Position numbers and translations under genes: made by a program | Assembly (NCBI GenBank): GCA_902479075.1 | Contig: CABSNK010000007.1 | Location: 1-64,000, forward strand | From: an uncultured Collinsella sp. | Lineage (GTDB): Bacteria > Actinomycetota > Coriobacteriia > Coriobacteriales > Coriobacteriaceae | DNA: 64,000 bases | Direction: 5' to 3' | The notes under the pieces: generated by a model | Told to the model about the DNA's origin: nothing | Seen by the model: only the letters and a program-made list of their open reading frames with translations | Database searches by the model: none | Shown here: positions 43,280-51,582 of the stretch, piece by piece | Position numbering within the stretch: position 1 is the first letter of the stretch | Layout of the letters: every line of letters starts with the position of its first letter

Positions 43280-44575
43280 CTACTGGTTGTCAGCAGCCGA
43301 GAGATCGATGTCGAGCGAGGAGACGGCCCAACCGATATGGTTGTCGGAGCGCACGAACTTGACGGTGTACTCCTGCTCGCCGCCCTTGGACAGCGACGCC
43401 TTGACCTTGGCGGTGGTCTCGGTCATAGACTGGTCCATGCCCTCAATGGAGACGGTGGCGCCCTGCGGAATCGAGGAAATGATCATCGACTTGGCGTCCT
43501 CGGACAGGCTGGAGGCCAGGCAGGACTCGGCCTTGGCGGTATCGCCGTCACCGGCAGCCTGGAACAGGTCGGTGACAACAGACTCCTGCGAGGGAAAGCC
43601 CAGGCCGCGCGTGTAGGCAAAGCCAAGACCGCCTGCGGCAATGACGATCAGCAGAAGCAGCACCAAGAAAACCTTGAGGCCCGTGTGGCGATGGCGACGA
43701 CGGACCTTGGCCTCCTTGCGGTCCTGCTGAACCATCTCGGACTCGGACAGGGTGAAGAAGCCGGTGTCCGAGGGGTCGGGCATAAATTGACCGGTAGCAC
43801 CCGTGGGGTCGAGCGGGTCGACGGCGGGAGCATCCATCGCGGGAGCCGGCGCCGTGGCCATGGCCGTCTGGGCCGAAAGAGCAGCGAGGGAATCGTGCAC
43901 GCGGGCAAGCTCGTCGGCCTGCTCGGGCGTGAGCTGGTAGATACCGTCGGCGGTGGCGGCGTTAAAGGCATCGAGCGCGTCAGAGGGACGACCGGCGGCA
44001 GAGAGCGCCTGGCCCATGCCGGCGTTAAGCGCACGCGTGTCATCGCGCGGACCGGCAAAGTCGATGGCCGTGCGGTAGGTCTCTACGGCGTCTGCCGGAC
44101 GGCCGAGCTTAATGAAGCAGCGGCCAAGATCGCCAAGAGCGGCGGCGGGAGCCGGGTTGGCACCATCGATGGCGGCCTGACGGAAGGCAGTACCGGCGTT
44201 GGCATAATCGCCCGACTGGAACAGGGCGTTGCCCAGACCCAGATAGGCCTTAAACGGCGTGGCATAGGATGCATCCTGCGTTGCAGCGGAGAAAGCCTGG
44301 GCTGCGGTCACATAGTCACCCACGGCAGCAAGCGCCTTGCCGCGGTTGGTAAGCAGCGCGCCGCGCTTGCCATAGGTACCGTCGTTGAGGGCGGCGGCGT
44401 AGGCCTCGGCGGCCTCGGCATACATGCCCAGGTGCATCAAGGCGTTGCCGCGCAGATGGTCGGCCTCGCCCATAATCTCGCTGGGGGTCTTTGCCGCACC
44501 GAGCATCTGGGCGGCAGCGGAATAATCACCCGCGCGATAAGCGGCGCGGCCCTGTTGGATCAGCTGGCTATTCAA
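43280..44575 (-). CDS. TPR protein with one transmembrane segment, function unknown
   Basis: 431 residues. Residues about 1-210 form five or more tetratricopeptide repeats (AAYRAGDYSAAAQML, GNALMHLGMYAEAAEAYAAAL, GKALAAVGDYVTAAQAFSAA, GNALFQSGDYANAGTAFRQA). An Ala/Pro-rich linker, a basic patch RRRHRHTGLK and a membrane helix (VFLVLLLLIVIAAGGLGFAY, about 309-328) follow, then an about 100-residue C-terminal domain predicted outside. The topology is TPR-in, small domain-out, like some Gram-positive envelope or secretion partners. TTG start with AAAGGGGA upstream. Downstream of the cyclophilin gene by 11 bases. Confidence 0.75.
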   Translation of the reverse strand: MNSQLIQQGRAAYRAGDYSAAAQMLGAAKTPSEIMGEADHLRGNALMHLGMYAEAAEAYAAALNDGTYGKRGALLTNRGKALAAVGDYVTAAQAFSAATQDASYATPFKAYLGLGNALFQSGDYANAGTAFRQAAIDGANPAPAAALGDLGRCFIKLGRPADAVETYRTAIDFAGPRDDTRALNAGMGQALSAAGRPSDALDAFNAATADGIYQLTPEQADELARVHDSLAALSAQTAMATAPAPAMDAPAVDPLDPTGATGQFMPDPSDTGFFTLSESEMVQQDRKEAKVRRRHRHTGLKVFLVLLLLIVIAAGGLGFAYTRGLGFPSQESVVTDLFQAAGDGDTAKAESCLASSLSEDAKSMIISSIPQGATVSIEGMDQSMTETTAKVKASLSKGGEQEYTVKFVRSDNHIGWAVSSLDIDLSAADNQ

Positions 44576-44586
44576 GGAAGTCCCCT

Positions 44587-45129
44587 TTACTCGTGAACGA
44601 TCTCGACGTGGACGATCTCGTCGCCGGCACGCAGCTGCGAGATGACGTCGAGGCCCTCGACCGTGGTGCCAAAGACGGTGTAGCCGGAGTCGAGGTTATG
44701 CTGGGCACCCAGGCAGAAGTAGAACTGCGAACCTGCGGAATCGGGATCCATGGAACGTGCCATGGCAAGCGCGCCGTCGACGTGGCTGTTACGCGGGTTG
44801 GTAGCGAACTCGCCCTTGATGCAGTAGCCGGGGCCACCGGTACCGGGCATGCCGTCGGGGCCCTCAAGGCCGGCGGCGACATCGGCGCCGGACATATCGC
44901 GGGTATTGGGGTCGCCGCCCTGGATCACAAAACCGGGCACATAGCGATGGAACTTAAGGCCGTCGTAAAAACCCATCGTGGAAAGCTCGCAGAAGTTCGC
45001 CACGTGGATGGGGGCGCCCTCGCCGTCAAACTTGACCTTGATGGTGCCCTTCGACGTCTCGATCACCGCGCACTCATCGCCGGCAAGCTGATACTCGGGC
45101 GTGTAGAGCTCTTTCTTAAAACCAAACAT
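44587..45129 (-). CDS. Cyclophilin-type peptidyl-prolyl cis-trans isomerase
   Basis: 180 residues from ATG 45129 (AAGGA five bases upstream). FCELSTMGFYDGLKFHRYVPGFVIQGGDP contains the catalytic Arg (FHR) and the IQGGDP motif (about residues 52-80); LAMARSMDPDSAGSQFYFCLG and YTVFGTTVEGLDVI complete the fold. No signal peptide, so cytosolic. It probably shares the promoter at 45169-45198 with the TPR gene. Confidence 0.93.
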   Translation of the reverse strand: MFGFKKELYTPEYQLAGDECAVIETSKGTIKVKFDGEGAPIHVANFCELSTMGFYDGLKFHRYVPGFVIQGGDPNTRDMSGADVAAGLEGPDGMPGTGGPGYCIKGEFATNPRNSHVDGALAMARSMDPDSAGSQFYFCLGAQHNLDSGYTVFGTTVEGLDVISQLRAGDEIVHVEIVHE

Positions 45130-45168
45130 GTGGTTCCTTCCTCGTGCGTTTAAAGCATATTTGGTCAA

Positions 45169-45198
45169 ATTGTAGCAATAAGCACGGGCTTCCATCAA
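45169..45198 (-). promoter_or_regulatory. Probable promoter of the cyclophilin-TPR unit
   Basis: TTGATG (45193-45198) and TACAAT (45169-45174) on the minus strand, 18 bases apart, with a predicted start about 30 bases before the cyclophilin ATG. Confidence 0.6.
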
Positions 45199-45234
45199 TT
45201 GCGCACGCAGGTTATGCCGCCGGAGGGCAACAAA

Positions 45235-46389
45235 TTACGAACGTTGCTGCGGTCTCCATGCGCTCACGTTGGCGTCGTACTGGTTAAGCGCGCTGTTGCC
45301 GCCTTGTGCGATGGGCGCCAGGATCTCGCTCTGACGGGCGCTCAGCGACTCGCCGTCGGGAATGGACAGCGAGATATCCCAGCTCTGGCAGATCACGTCG
45401 ACACGCTCGTACATCCACTGGGCAAGCTGCTTTAGATGATCGATGTCCTCCGCATAGACGGTGTCGTCCTGAACCTTGAGGTTATTGAGCTCATCCTGGG
45501 TCTTTTTAATCTGATCGCGCAGGGCATAAGCGCTCTGCGACAGCTCCTGGCGGGTGGAGAGCGGCGTACGCAGATAGCCGTTATTAAACGAATCGATGAC
45601 CTCGCCGATCTGATCATCGTCGCTGTACGACACGATGGTCTGGTACAGGCCATCGAGCCTGGCGTAGAGCTGGTCGTCGGTTAAGACGGTCTCCTCCTGA
45701 ACGACCTCGGACGCATCCTCTTGCTTGGACTCTTTCTCGGTGGCCTCGCCCTTTTGGCGCGACGGGAAGGTGGTCTTGGCGGCCTGGCCAAACTGGTCGT
45801 AGAAGCCGGGCATGACGCCCATAGGATCGGCAGTCACAAACCAATACGCACCACCGCACACGGCGGCGAGCACCGCGATGACGATAAGCGGTTTGGGGAT
45901 ATGGCGCTTGTGCTTGTGGTAGGCATCCTCGTCGGGATGCACCTTGCGCTTGGGCTTCTGTTTGCTGGACTGAGCATCGTCGTGCAGGGAAACCGGCGTC
46001 GGCATGTCCACCTTAGGGATGCCGAAGTCCTTGTCGAAGGCCGGCAGTACGCAAGTCTCGTTGGGATCGGCGGCATCCGAGAGTACCGCGGCGGCAGACG
46101 CCGGCGCATGGGGCACCTCGGTATCAATCTGCTCCTGCGTCAAGCGCGGAAAGCCGGCCGTGCGGCCCGCCGCCAGATCGGATGCGGCCGCGTCTTTGGA
46201 AAGGATGCCCGGGGCGGGGCGCCCGCACTTGGGACAGGTGCGATCATGCGGGGACAGGCGTGCGCCACAACCATCGCAGAATACGAACTCGGTATGCTCG
46301 GGACCGTCGCCCGGACCAACGTATGCGTTGCAATAGGGGCAGAACGAGGCGCCGTCCTCTATGGTCTTAAGGCAATGCGGGCAAATCAC
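45235..46389 (-). CDS. Zinc-ribbon membrane protein, function unknown
   Basis: 384 residues from GTG 46389 (AGAGGA four bases upstream). Two zinc ribbons open the protein: ICPHCLKTIEDGASFCPYC and FCDGCGARLSPHDRTCPKC (residues about 2-59). A disordered linker with a basic stretch KQKPKRKVHPDEDAYHKHKRH precedes a membrane helix (LIVIAVLAAVCGGAYWFV, about 168-185) and an about 190-residue helical C-terminal domain, predicted extracellular. The layout (zinc ribbon in, membrane helix, outer domain) is common in Gram-positives without known function and mirrors that of the nearby TPR protein. Confidence 0.75.
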   Translation of the reverse strand: MICPHCLKTIEDGASFCPYCNAYVGPGDGPEHTEFVFCDGCGARLSPHDRTCPKCGRPAPGILSKDAAASDLAAGRTAGFPRLTQEQIDTEVPHAPASAAAVLSDAADPNETCVLPAFDKDFGIPKVDMPTPVSLHDDAQSSKQKPKRKVHPDEDAYHKHKRHIPKPLIVIAVLAAVCGGAYWFVTADPMGVMPGFYDQFGQAAKTTFPSRQKGEATEKESKQEDASEVVQEETVLTDDQLYARLDGLYQTIVSYSDDDQIGEVIDSFNNGYLRTPLSTRQELSQSAYALRDQIKKTQDELNNLKVQDDTVYAEDIDHLKQLAQWMYERVDVICQSWDISLSIPDGESLSARQSEILAPIAQGGNSALNQYDANVSAWRPQQRS

Positions 46390-46509
46390 GGCTTCCTCTT
46401 TTCGGAGCAATTCATACAGTCGAGGTTAGAGCATAGCATCGCCACGCCCCCACAGGAGCAAGGCACCAATTCAACATCGCCAGAAAAATCATCCCCGGGG
46501 CGACTGGGA

Positions 46510-49260
46510 CTAGGCTTTCTTTGCGGGCTTTTTCTTTTTGCTCGGCATCGAGACCTTAATGCCCTGGGCGGACTTGGTCACACGGGAGCGCTTGGCACCC
46601 GCGCTCTTCTTTTTCTTGGGTTGGGCCTTTTCCACACCCTCGAGCGCGCGAACCTCGGCCTCGCGAGCGGTGCGCTCCTCACGGCGCTGCGCCATATCGG
46701 CGGCGACGCGCTTGGCAAAACGCTGGGCAGTTGAACCCGTCGAGCTTACCTTACTGCCGCCGCGGCCCAGACGGACGCGAACGCCACGGCCAAAGCCGGT
46801 GGCAGCATGGCGACGGCGCGGCTTAAGCGAGTCCATCATCGTGGCGAGCTTAAAGAACACAGTGCAGGTAAAGACGACAATCGCCAGCAAGATAACGGCC
46901 TCGCCAATCGACAGGTTGGCGATGGACAGCAGCTCCGGGAATCCGATAACACCCGCCAAGATGCCGACGACGACAAATACAAAGAGCACCACGCGCAAGG
47001 GAGTGAGCGGCTGCGAGATGCGCCAGATCAGGCTCACGCTCGCCGCGCACGACGTAAGCAGGCACATGGTCGAAAGGGTGAGCTGGTTAAAGCCGAACAC
47101 GCGCGCCACAAAGATATCGAGCGCCGCAGCCATTATGACCGCCAGCGACGCCGGCAACGCACGCTTGAGCACGTTGGTCAAGAATGACCCCTTCACGCGG
47201 GCGTTGTTGGGCTCCAAACCCAGCACAAAGCCCGGCGCGCCGATGCAGAAGAAGTTGATGAGTGTCATCTGAATCGGCTCGAAGGGATACGGCGGAAACG
47301 CGAGGCACAGCGCCGCCAGGCCCATCGAGAACAGCGTCTTAGTCAAGAACAGCGCCGCAGAGCGCTGCAGGTTGTTGATGGAGCGACGGCCCTCAGCCAC
47401 CACGGCGGGCATCGAGGCAAAATCGTTGTCGACCAGCACGATCTCGGCCACGTTGCGCGCAGCATCGGAACCGGCGGCCATGGCCACGGAGCAGTCGGCC
47501 TCCTTGAGCGCCAGCACGTCGTTGACGCCGTCGCCCGTCATGGCAACGGTATGGTCGCGACGCTTGAGCGCCTGCACGAGTTCGCGCTTTTGCTGCGGCG
47601 TCACGCGACCAAAGACGTGATAGCGGTCCACCGCCGCATCAATCTTGGACGGCGTATCAAGCGTCGTGGCGTCGACGTAGGCATCGGCCCCCGGAACGCC
47701 CACCACGCGCGCGATCGATGACACCGTGCGCGGGTCGTCGCCGCTGATCACGTTGAGGGTCACACCCTGCTCGTTAAAGTAGCCGATGGTCTCGGCAGCC
47801 GAGGTACGGATCTCGTCGCGAATGGTCACAAAGCCCACGGGCTCGGCCTCGCCCGCCATATCGCCGTCGGGCGTAAAGCCGTCCACACGGGCCACAACAA
47901 GCACGCGGCAGGTGTCGGCAAGCTCGGCCACACGATTCTCGACCTGCGCAAAGACGCGCTCCGAAAGCACAAATTGCGCTGCGCCCATCACATAGGAGCC
48001 CTGCGCAAACGAGGCGCCGCTCCACTTTTTGGACGAAGAGAACGGAATGACCGCCAGCGGCTCGGAAACCTCGACCGGGCGGTCAGCGTAATAGTTGAGC
48101 AGCGCCTGACAGGTCTCGTTGGCGTCTGCCGAGGTGGCACGCGCCACGTTGGCGAGCGCAAAATCCAGGACCGTGGTCTCGACGGGGACAGCTGCCTCGT
48201 CCGAGTCCGCGCCAAAGCCAACGCCCTCAACAGGCAGCGGGTAGGTACCCTCGACCTCCATACGGCCCGAGGTAATGGTGCCCGTCTTGTCCAGGCACAG
48301 CACGTCGACGCGCGCGAGCGTCTCGATACAGTAGAGCTGCTGCGCGAGTACCTTGCGGCGCGCCAGACGCACCGTGGCGATGGCAAGCAGCGACGAAGTC
48401 AGCAGCACCAGGCCCTGCGGAATCATGCCCAAAAGAGCGCCCACCGTAGACAGCAGCGCCGACGAAGGCACGCGACCGGCAAGCAGCTCGGAAAAACACC
48501 ACGAAAGCGCGCTATCGCCCGGCGTACCGGCGGCATCCCACAGCTCGCTCACACTCGAGGCAAAGAGCGCCAGGCCGAGCGGAATCATAATGAGGCTCGC
48601 AAAGCGCACGATGGCGTTGAGCGCATTCATGATCTCGGAATTGACCTTTTTGACGTACTTGGCCTCGTTGTTGATCTTGGCCACGTAGTTGTCGGCGCCA
48701 ACATGGATCACGCGGGCGCGCAGCAGGCCCGAGTCGATAAAGCTGCCGCTCATGAGCTCGGAGCCGGGCTGCTTTTTGATGAGATCGCTCTCGCCCGTCA
48801 GCAGGCTCTCGTTCACGAGTGCCTCACCCGACACCACCACGGCGTCGGCGGGAATCTGGTCGCCGCGCCCCAGGCGAATGATATCGTCGAGCACGATCTG
48901 GTCCAGGTCGAGCTCTACCTCGGCGCCGTCGCGCACCGCGATGGCCTTCTTAGAGGTGAGCAGCGTAAGCTTATCGACCATCCGCTTGGAGCGCATGGAC
49001 TGGATGACGCCAATTGCCGTGTTCAAGAACACCACGAACAGGAACGTCAGGTTCTTAAACGAACCGGTCAGCAACACCAAAATCGCCAAAACCACGTTGA
49101 TCAAGTTAAACAGCGTGCAGAGGTTCTCGATGATGAGCTCGCGGACCGACTTGGTCTTGCGTTCCATGTTGCGGTTGATCTTACCGGCGGCGATGCGCTC
49201 CTCGACCTCGGCGGTCGAGAGTCCGTGCTCGATATCCGTTGCTGCCATACCTTGTCCCAT
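46510..49260 (-). CDS. P-type cation ATPase with a long basic C-terminal tail (CtpE-like)
   Basis: 916 residues. Phosphorylation motif DKTGTITSG, actuator TGES, and hinge MTGDGVNDVLALKEAD are intact. The M4 motif is GMIPQGLVLLTSS, similar to that of mycobacterial CtpE (a Ca2+ importer), not the heavy-metal CPx type; no N-terminal metal-binding domain. About ten membrane segments. The last about 105 residues (from LKPRRRHAATGFGRG) are very rich in Lys/Arg, ending in poly-Lys patches. ATG 49260 lies 15 bases after the tRNA-Arg terminator; the frame is open through the tRNA but earlier starts are not credible. ATG 49248 is an alternative. The ribosome binding site is poor. Ca2+ is an inference. 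Confidence 0.88.
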   Translation of the reverse strand: MGQGMAATDIEHGLSTAEVEERIAAGKINRNMERKTKSVRELIIENLCTLFNLINVVLAILVLLTGSFKNLTFLFVVFLNTAIGVIQSMRSKRMVDKLTLLTSKKAIAVRDGAEVELDLDQIVLDDIIRLGRGDQIPADAVVVSGEALVNESLLTGESDLIKKQPGSELMSGSFIDSGLLRARVIHVGADNYVAKINNEAKYVKKVNSEIMNALNAIVRFASLIMIPLGLALFASSVSELWDAAGTPGDSALSWCFSELLAGRVPSSALLSTVGALLGMIPQGLVLLTSSLLAIATVRLARRKVLAQQLYCIETLARVDVLCLDKTGTITSGRMEVEGTYPLPVEGVGFGADSDEAAVPVETTVLDFALANVARATSADANETCQALLNYYADRPVEVSEPLAVIPFSSSKKWSGASFAQGSYVMGAAQFVLSERVFAQVENRVAELADTCRVLVVARVDGFTPDGDMAGEAEPVGFVTIRDEIRTSAAETIGYFNEQGVTLNVISGDDPRTVSSIARVVGVPGADAYVDATTLDTPSKIDAAVDRYHVFGRVTPQQKRELVQALKRRDHTVAMTGDGVNDVLALKEADCSVAMAAGSDAARNVAEIVLVDNDFASMPAVVAEGRRSINNLQRSAALFLTKTLFSMGLAALCLAFPPYPFEPIQMTLINFFCIGAPGFVLGLEPNNARVKGSFLTNVLKRALPASLAVIMAAALDIFVARVFGFNQLTLSTMCLLTSCAASVSLIWRISQPLTPLRVVLFVFVVVGILAGVIGFPELLSIANLSIGEAVILLAIVVFTCTVFFKLATMMDSLKPRRRHAATGFGRGVRVRLGRGGSKVSSTGSTAQRFAKRVAADMAQRREERTAREAEVRALEGVEKAQPKKKKSAGAKRSRVTKSAQGIKVSMPSKKKKPAKKA

Positions 49261-49274
49261 CACGTCGCGTCGGT

Positions 49275-49312
49275 ATAAGAAAACCGCCCGGACCATGCGA
49301 GGTTCGGACGGT
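49275..49312 (-). terminator. Intrinsic terminator of tRNA-Arg(CCG)
   Basis: An 8-bp stem with one wobble (49283-49290 with 49305-49312), followed on the minus strand by TTTTCTTAT. It lies directly upstream of the ATPase start codon; TATACC after it could act as a -10 for the ATPase. Confidence 0.75.
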
Positions 49313-49326
49313 CTTACGTTCGAGGG

Positions 49327-49400
49327 TGCCCCATGTTGGATTCGAACCAACGGCCTTCTGCTCCGGAGGCAGACGCTCTAATCCCCTGAGCTAATAGGGC
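49327..49400 (-). tRNA. tRNA-Arg (anticodon CCG)
   Basis: Cloverleaf read on the minus strand: acceptor GCCCTAT/ATGGGGC, D arm GCTC...GAGC, anticodon loop CTCCGGA between TCTGC and GCAGA, and T loop TTCGAAT. Discriminator A, then CCC, so the 3' CCA is not fully encoded. It reads CGG codons. Confidence 0.95.
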
Positions 49401-49411
49401 GAACGGTTGGC

Positions 49412-49441
49412 ATTATACCCAAGTGCGCCACGGGCTAACAA
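49412..49441 (-). promoter_or_regulatory. Promoter of tRNA-Arg(CCG)
   Basis: A perfect TATAAT (49412-49417) with TTGTTA (49436-49441) 18 bases upstream on the minus strand; transcription would begin about 5 bases before the tRNA. Confidence 0.75.
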
Positions 49442-49520
49442 AAGAATAGAAAAAGCTTTGCAATTACGTGGGAGACACGGCGCAGAGGCTCACCTTAGAA
49501 CGCAAAAGTGAAACAATTAG

Positions 49521-49526
49521 TATAAA
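49521..49526 (+). promoter_or_regulatory. -10 element for the aromatic amino acid operon
   Basis: TATAAA at 49521-49526 with no strong -35 (TTAGAA at 49495-49500 is 20 bases away). The start would fall near 49533, placing the whole terminator hairpin at 49544-49569 in the leader. The rest of 49442-49520 shows nothing else. Confidence 0.4.
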
Positions 49527-49543
49527 CTCTCATGCACATATAT

Positions 49544-49569
49544 AACGGCTCGCGATGCGGGCCGTTTTT
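49544..49569 (+). terminator. Intrinsic terminator in the aroF leader (candidate attenuator)
   Basis: AACGGCTCGC (49544-49553) pairs with GCGGGCCGTT (49557-49566) with one wobble and a 3-base loop, then TTT. No plus-strand gene lies upstream for it to terminate. A small frame at 49532-49606 (MHIYNGSRCGPFLQ...) crosses it and its TGA overlaps the aroF ATG. No T-box features were found. Confidence 0.65.
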
Positions 49570-49602
49570 GCAAGAGCTATCCATCGAGGTGAGAGGCACA
49601 CC

Positions 49603-50628
49603 ATGATTGCGATTTTAAAGCAGAGCGCCAGCGACGAGGCCGTCGGCCATATCGTCAGCTGGATTGAGAAGAAGGGTCTCAAGACCGACGTCTCGCGCGG
49701 CGAGAACGAGACCATCATCGGCCTGGTGGGCGATACGACCAAGATCGACCCGTTCTTGCTCGAGTCCATGGATGTCGTCGAGCGCGTGCAGCGCGTCTCC
49801 GAGCCCTTTAAGCGTGCCAACCGCAAGTTCCACCCTGAGGACTCCGTCATCGACTGCGGCCACGGCGTCAAGATCGGCGGCGACCAGTTCCAGGTCATCG
49901 CCGGACCCTGCTCCGTCGAGGGCGAGAACCTCATCCGCATCGCCCGCCGCGTGAAGGCCGCCGGCGCCACGATGCTGCGCGGTGGCGCCTACAAGCCCCG
50001 CACCTCCCCTTACGCCTACCAGGGCATGGGCCCCGCCGGCCTGGACCTGCTATGCGAGGCATCCGCCGAGCTCGACATGCCGATCGTCACCGAGATCATG
50101 GACCCGCGCGACGTGCAGGTCTTCTTGGACAAGAAGATCGACGTCATGCAGATCGGCGCCCGCAACGCGCAGAACTTCCCCCTGCTCAAGGAGGTCGGCA
50201 AGACCAAGACCCCGGTCCTGCTCAAGCGCGGCATGTCCGGCACCGTCGATGAGTTGCTCATGGCTGCCGAGTACATCATGAGCGAGGGCAACGACAACGT
50301 CATCCTGTGCGAGCGCGGCATTCGCACCTTCGAGACCCGCACCCGCAACACCTTCGACCTCAACGCCGTGCCGGTGCTGCACCACCTGTCGCACCTGCCC
50401 GTCGTCGCCGACCCCAGCCACGCCACCGGCTACACCCGCTATGTCGAGCCCATGGCGCTCGCCGCGACTGCCTGCGGCGCCAACGGTCTGGAGATCGAAG
50501 TCCACGACGACCCGAGCCACGCTTGGTCCGACGGTGCTCAGGCCCTCACCCCCGACCAGTTCGACGACACCATGCGCCGCATCCGCGCCATCCGCGAGGT
50601 CGTCTGCCAAGAGACCGTTCAGGAGTAA
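49603..50628 (+). CDS. aroF: 3-deoxy-7-phosphoheptulonate synthase (DAHP synthase, type I-beta)
   Basis: 341 residues. It condenses PEP and erythrose-4-phosphate, the first shikimate step. An N-terminal ferredoxin-like domain (residues about 1-70, regulatory in this subfamily) precedes the barrel with FQVIAGPCSVEGENLI, LRGGAYKPRTSPYAYQGMG, IGARNAQNFPLLKEVGK and VVADPSHATGYTRYVEPMALAA. ATG 49603 has GAGAGG upstream; the open frame from 49555 is not supported. The regulatory domain suggests feedback by Tyr or another end product. First gene of the aro operon. Confidence 0.95.
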   Translation: MIAILKQSASDEAVGHIVSWIEKKGLKTDVSRGENETIIGLVGDTTKIDPFLLESMDVVERVQRVSEPFKRANRKFHPEDSVIDCGHGVKIGGDQFQVIAGPCSVEGENLIRIARRVKAAGATMLRGGAYKPRTSPYAYQGMGPAGLDLLCEASAELDMPIVTEIMDPRDVQVFLDKKIDVMQIGARNAQNFPLLKEVGKTKTPVLLKRGMSGTVDELLMAAEYIMSEGNDNVILCERGIRTFETRTRNTFDLNAVPVLHHLSHLPVVADPSHATGYTRYVEPMALAATACGANGLEIEVHDDPSHAWSDGAQALTPDQFDDTMRRIRAIREVVCQETVQE

Positions 50629-50631
50629 CCC

Positions 50632-51546
50632 ATGGGTACGGTGAGAAACGCACGCGTCAACCAGGGTGGACCCAAGTGCGCCGGCATCGTGGGCCTGGGC
50701 CTCATCGGCGGCAGCTTTGCCCGCGGCTATGCGCAGGCGGGCGTTCGCGTGCTTGCCTGGGACCCCGACGATGACGTGATGACGGCCGCCAGCATGGGTA
50801 CCGTCGCCGGCGAGCTCAACGACGAGACGCTCGGCAAGTGCGACATCATCGTCCTTGCCTGCTATCCTAAAGGATGCATCGAGTGGCTCGAGGCCCACGC
50901 CCAGGCGCTCGCCGACGCCACCGACACCGAAGCCATCATGGGCCCCGTGGTAATCGACACCGTGGGCGTCAAGGGCATTGTGTGCGAGCGTGCCTTTGAG
51001 CTCGCACGAGAGCACGGCTTTTACTTTGTGGGCGCACACCCCATGGCGGGCACCCAGTTCTCGGGCTACGCGCACTCCCGCGCCGACTTGTTCCAGGGCG
51101 CACCGCTCGTGCTCGTTCCGCCTGCGGTAGACGATGCCCTTAAGCTGGAGCTCTTGGGCCAGGTGCGCGAGATGGTGCGTCCCTTGGGGTTTGGCAAGTT
51201 CAGCGTGACCACCGCCGCCGAGCACGACCGCGTGATCGCATTTACGAGCCAGCTCGCACACGTGGTGTCCAACGCCTACGTAAAGAGCCCCACCGCCCAG
51301 GTCCACCACGGCTTTTCAGCCGGTAGCTACCGCGACCTCACGCGCGTGGCACACCTCAACCCGCAGATGTGGTCCGAGCTCATGATTGACGACGCCGACG
51401 CTCTCGCCTTCGAGATCGACCATCTGATCGATTCGCTCGGCGCCTACAGCCGTGCGCTCAAGAACCGCGACCAGCGTTATCTTGAGAATCTCCTTGCCGA
51501 GGGCGATCGCATCAAGCGCGCACTCGACGACGAGAGCGCCCACTAG
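50632..51546 (+). CDS. tyrA: Prephenate dehydrogenase
   Basis: 304 residues. NAD(P)-dependent oxidative decarboxylation of prephenate (or arogenate) toward Tyr. GIVGLGLIGGSFARGYAQAG (about residues 18-37) is the dinucleotide fold; VGAHPMAGTQFSGYAHSRADLF and LTRVAHLNPQMWSELM are TyrA blocks. There is no ACT domain. ATG three bases after the aroF stop with AGGAG upstream. Confidence 0.93.
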   Translation: MGTVRNARVNQGGPKCAGIVGLGLIGGSFARGYAQAGVRVLAWDPDDDVMTAASMGTVAGELNDETLGKCDIIVLACYPKGCIEWLEAHAQALADATDTEAIMGPVVIDTVGVKGIVCERAFELAREHGFYFVGAHPMAGTQFSGYAHSRADLFQGAPLVLVPPAVDDALKLELLGQVREMVRPLGFGKFSVTTAAEHDRVIAFTSQLAHVVSNAYVKSPTAQVHHGFSAGSYRDLTRVAHLNPQMWSELMIDDADALAFEIDHLIDSLGAYSRALKNRDQRYLENLLAEGDRIKRALDDESAH

Positions 51547-51582
51547 ACCACCTATCACGCCAGGTCGAAAGGACCATAGCTT

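Noticed and set aside
49261..49350. N-terminal extension of the P-type ATPase frame into the tRNA-Arg gene
   Set aside because: The extra codons read through the tRNA and its terminator; the first credible start is ATG 49260.
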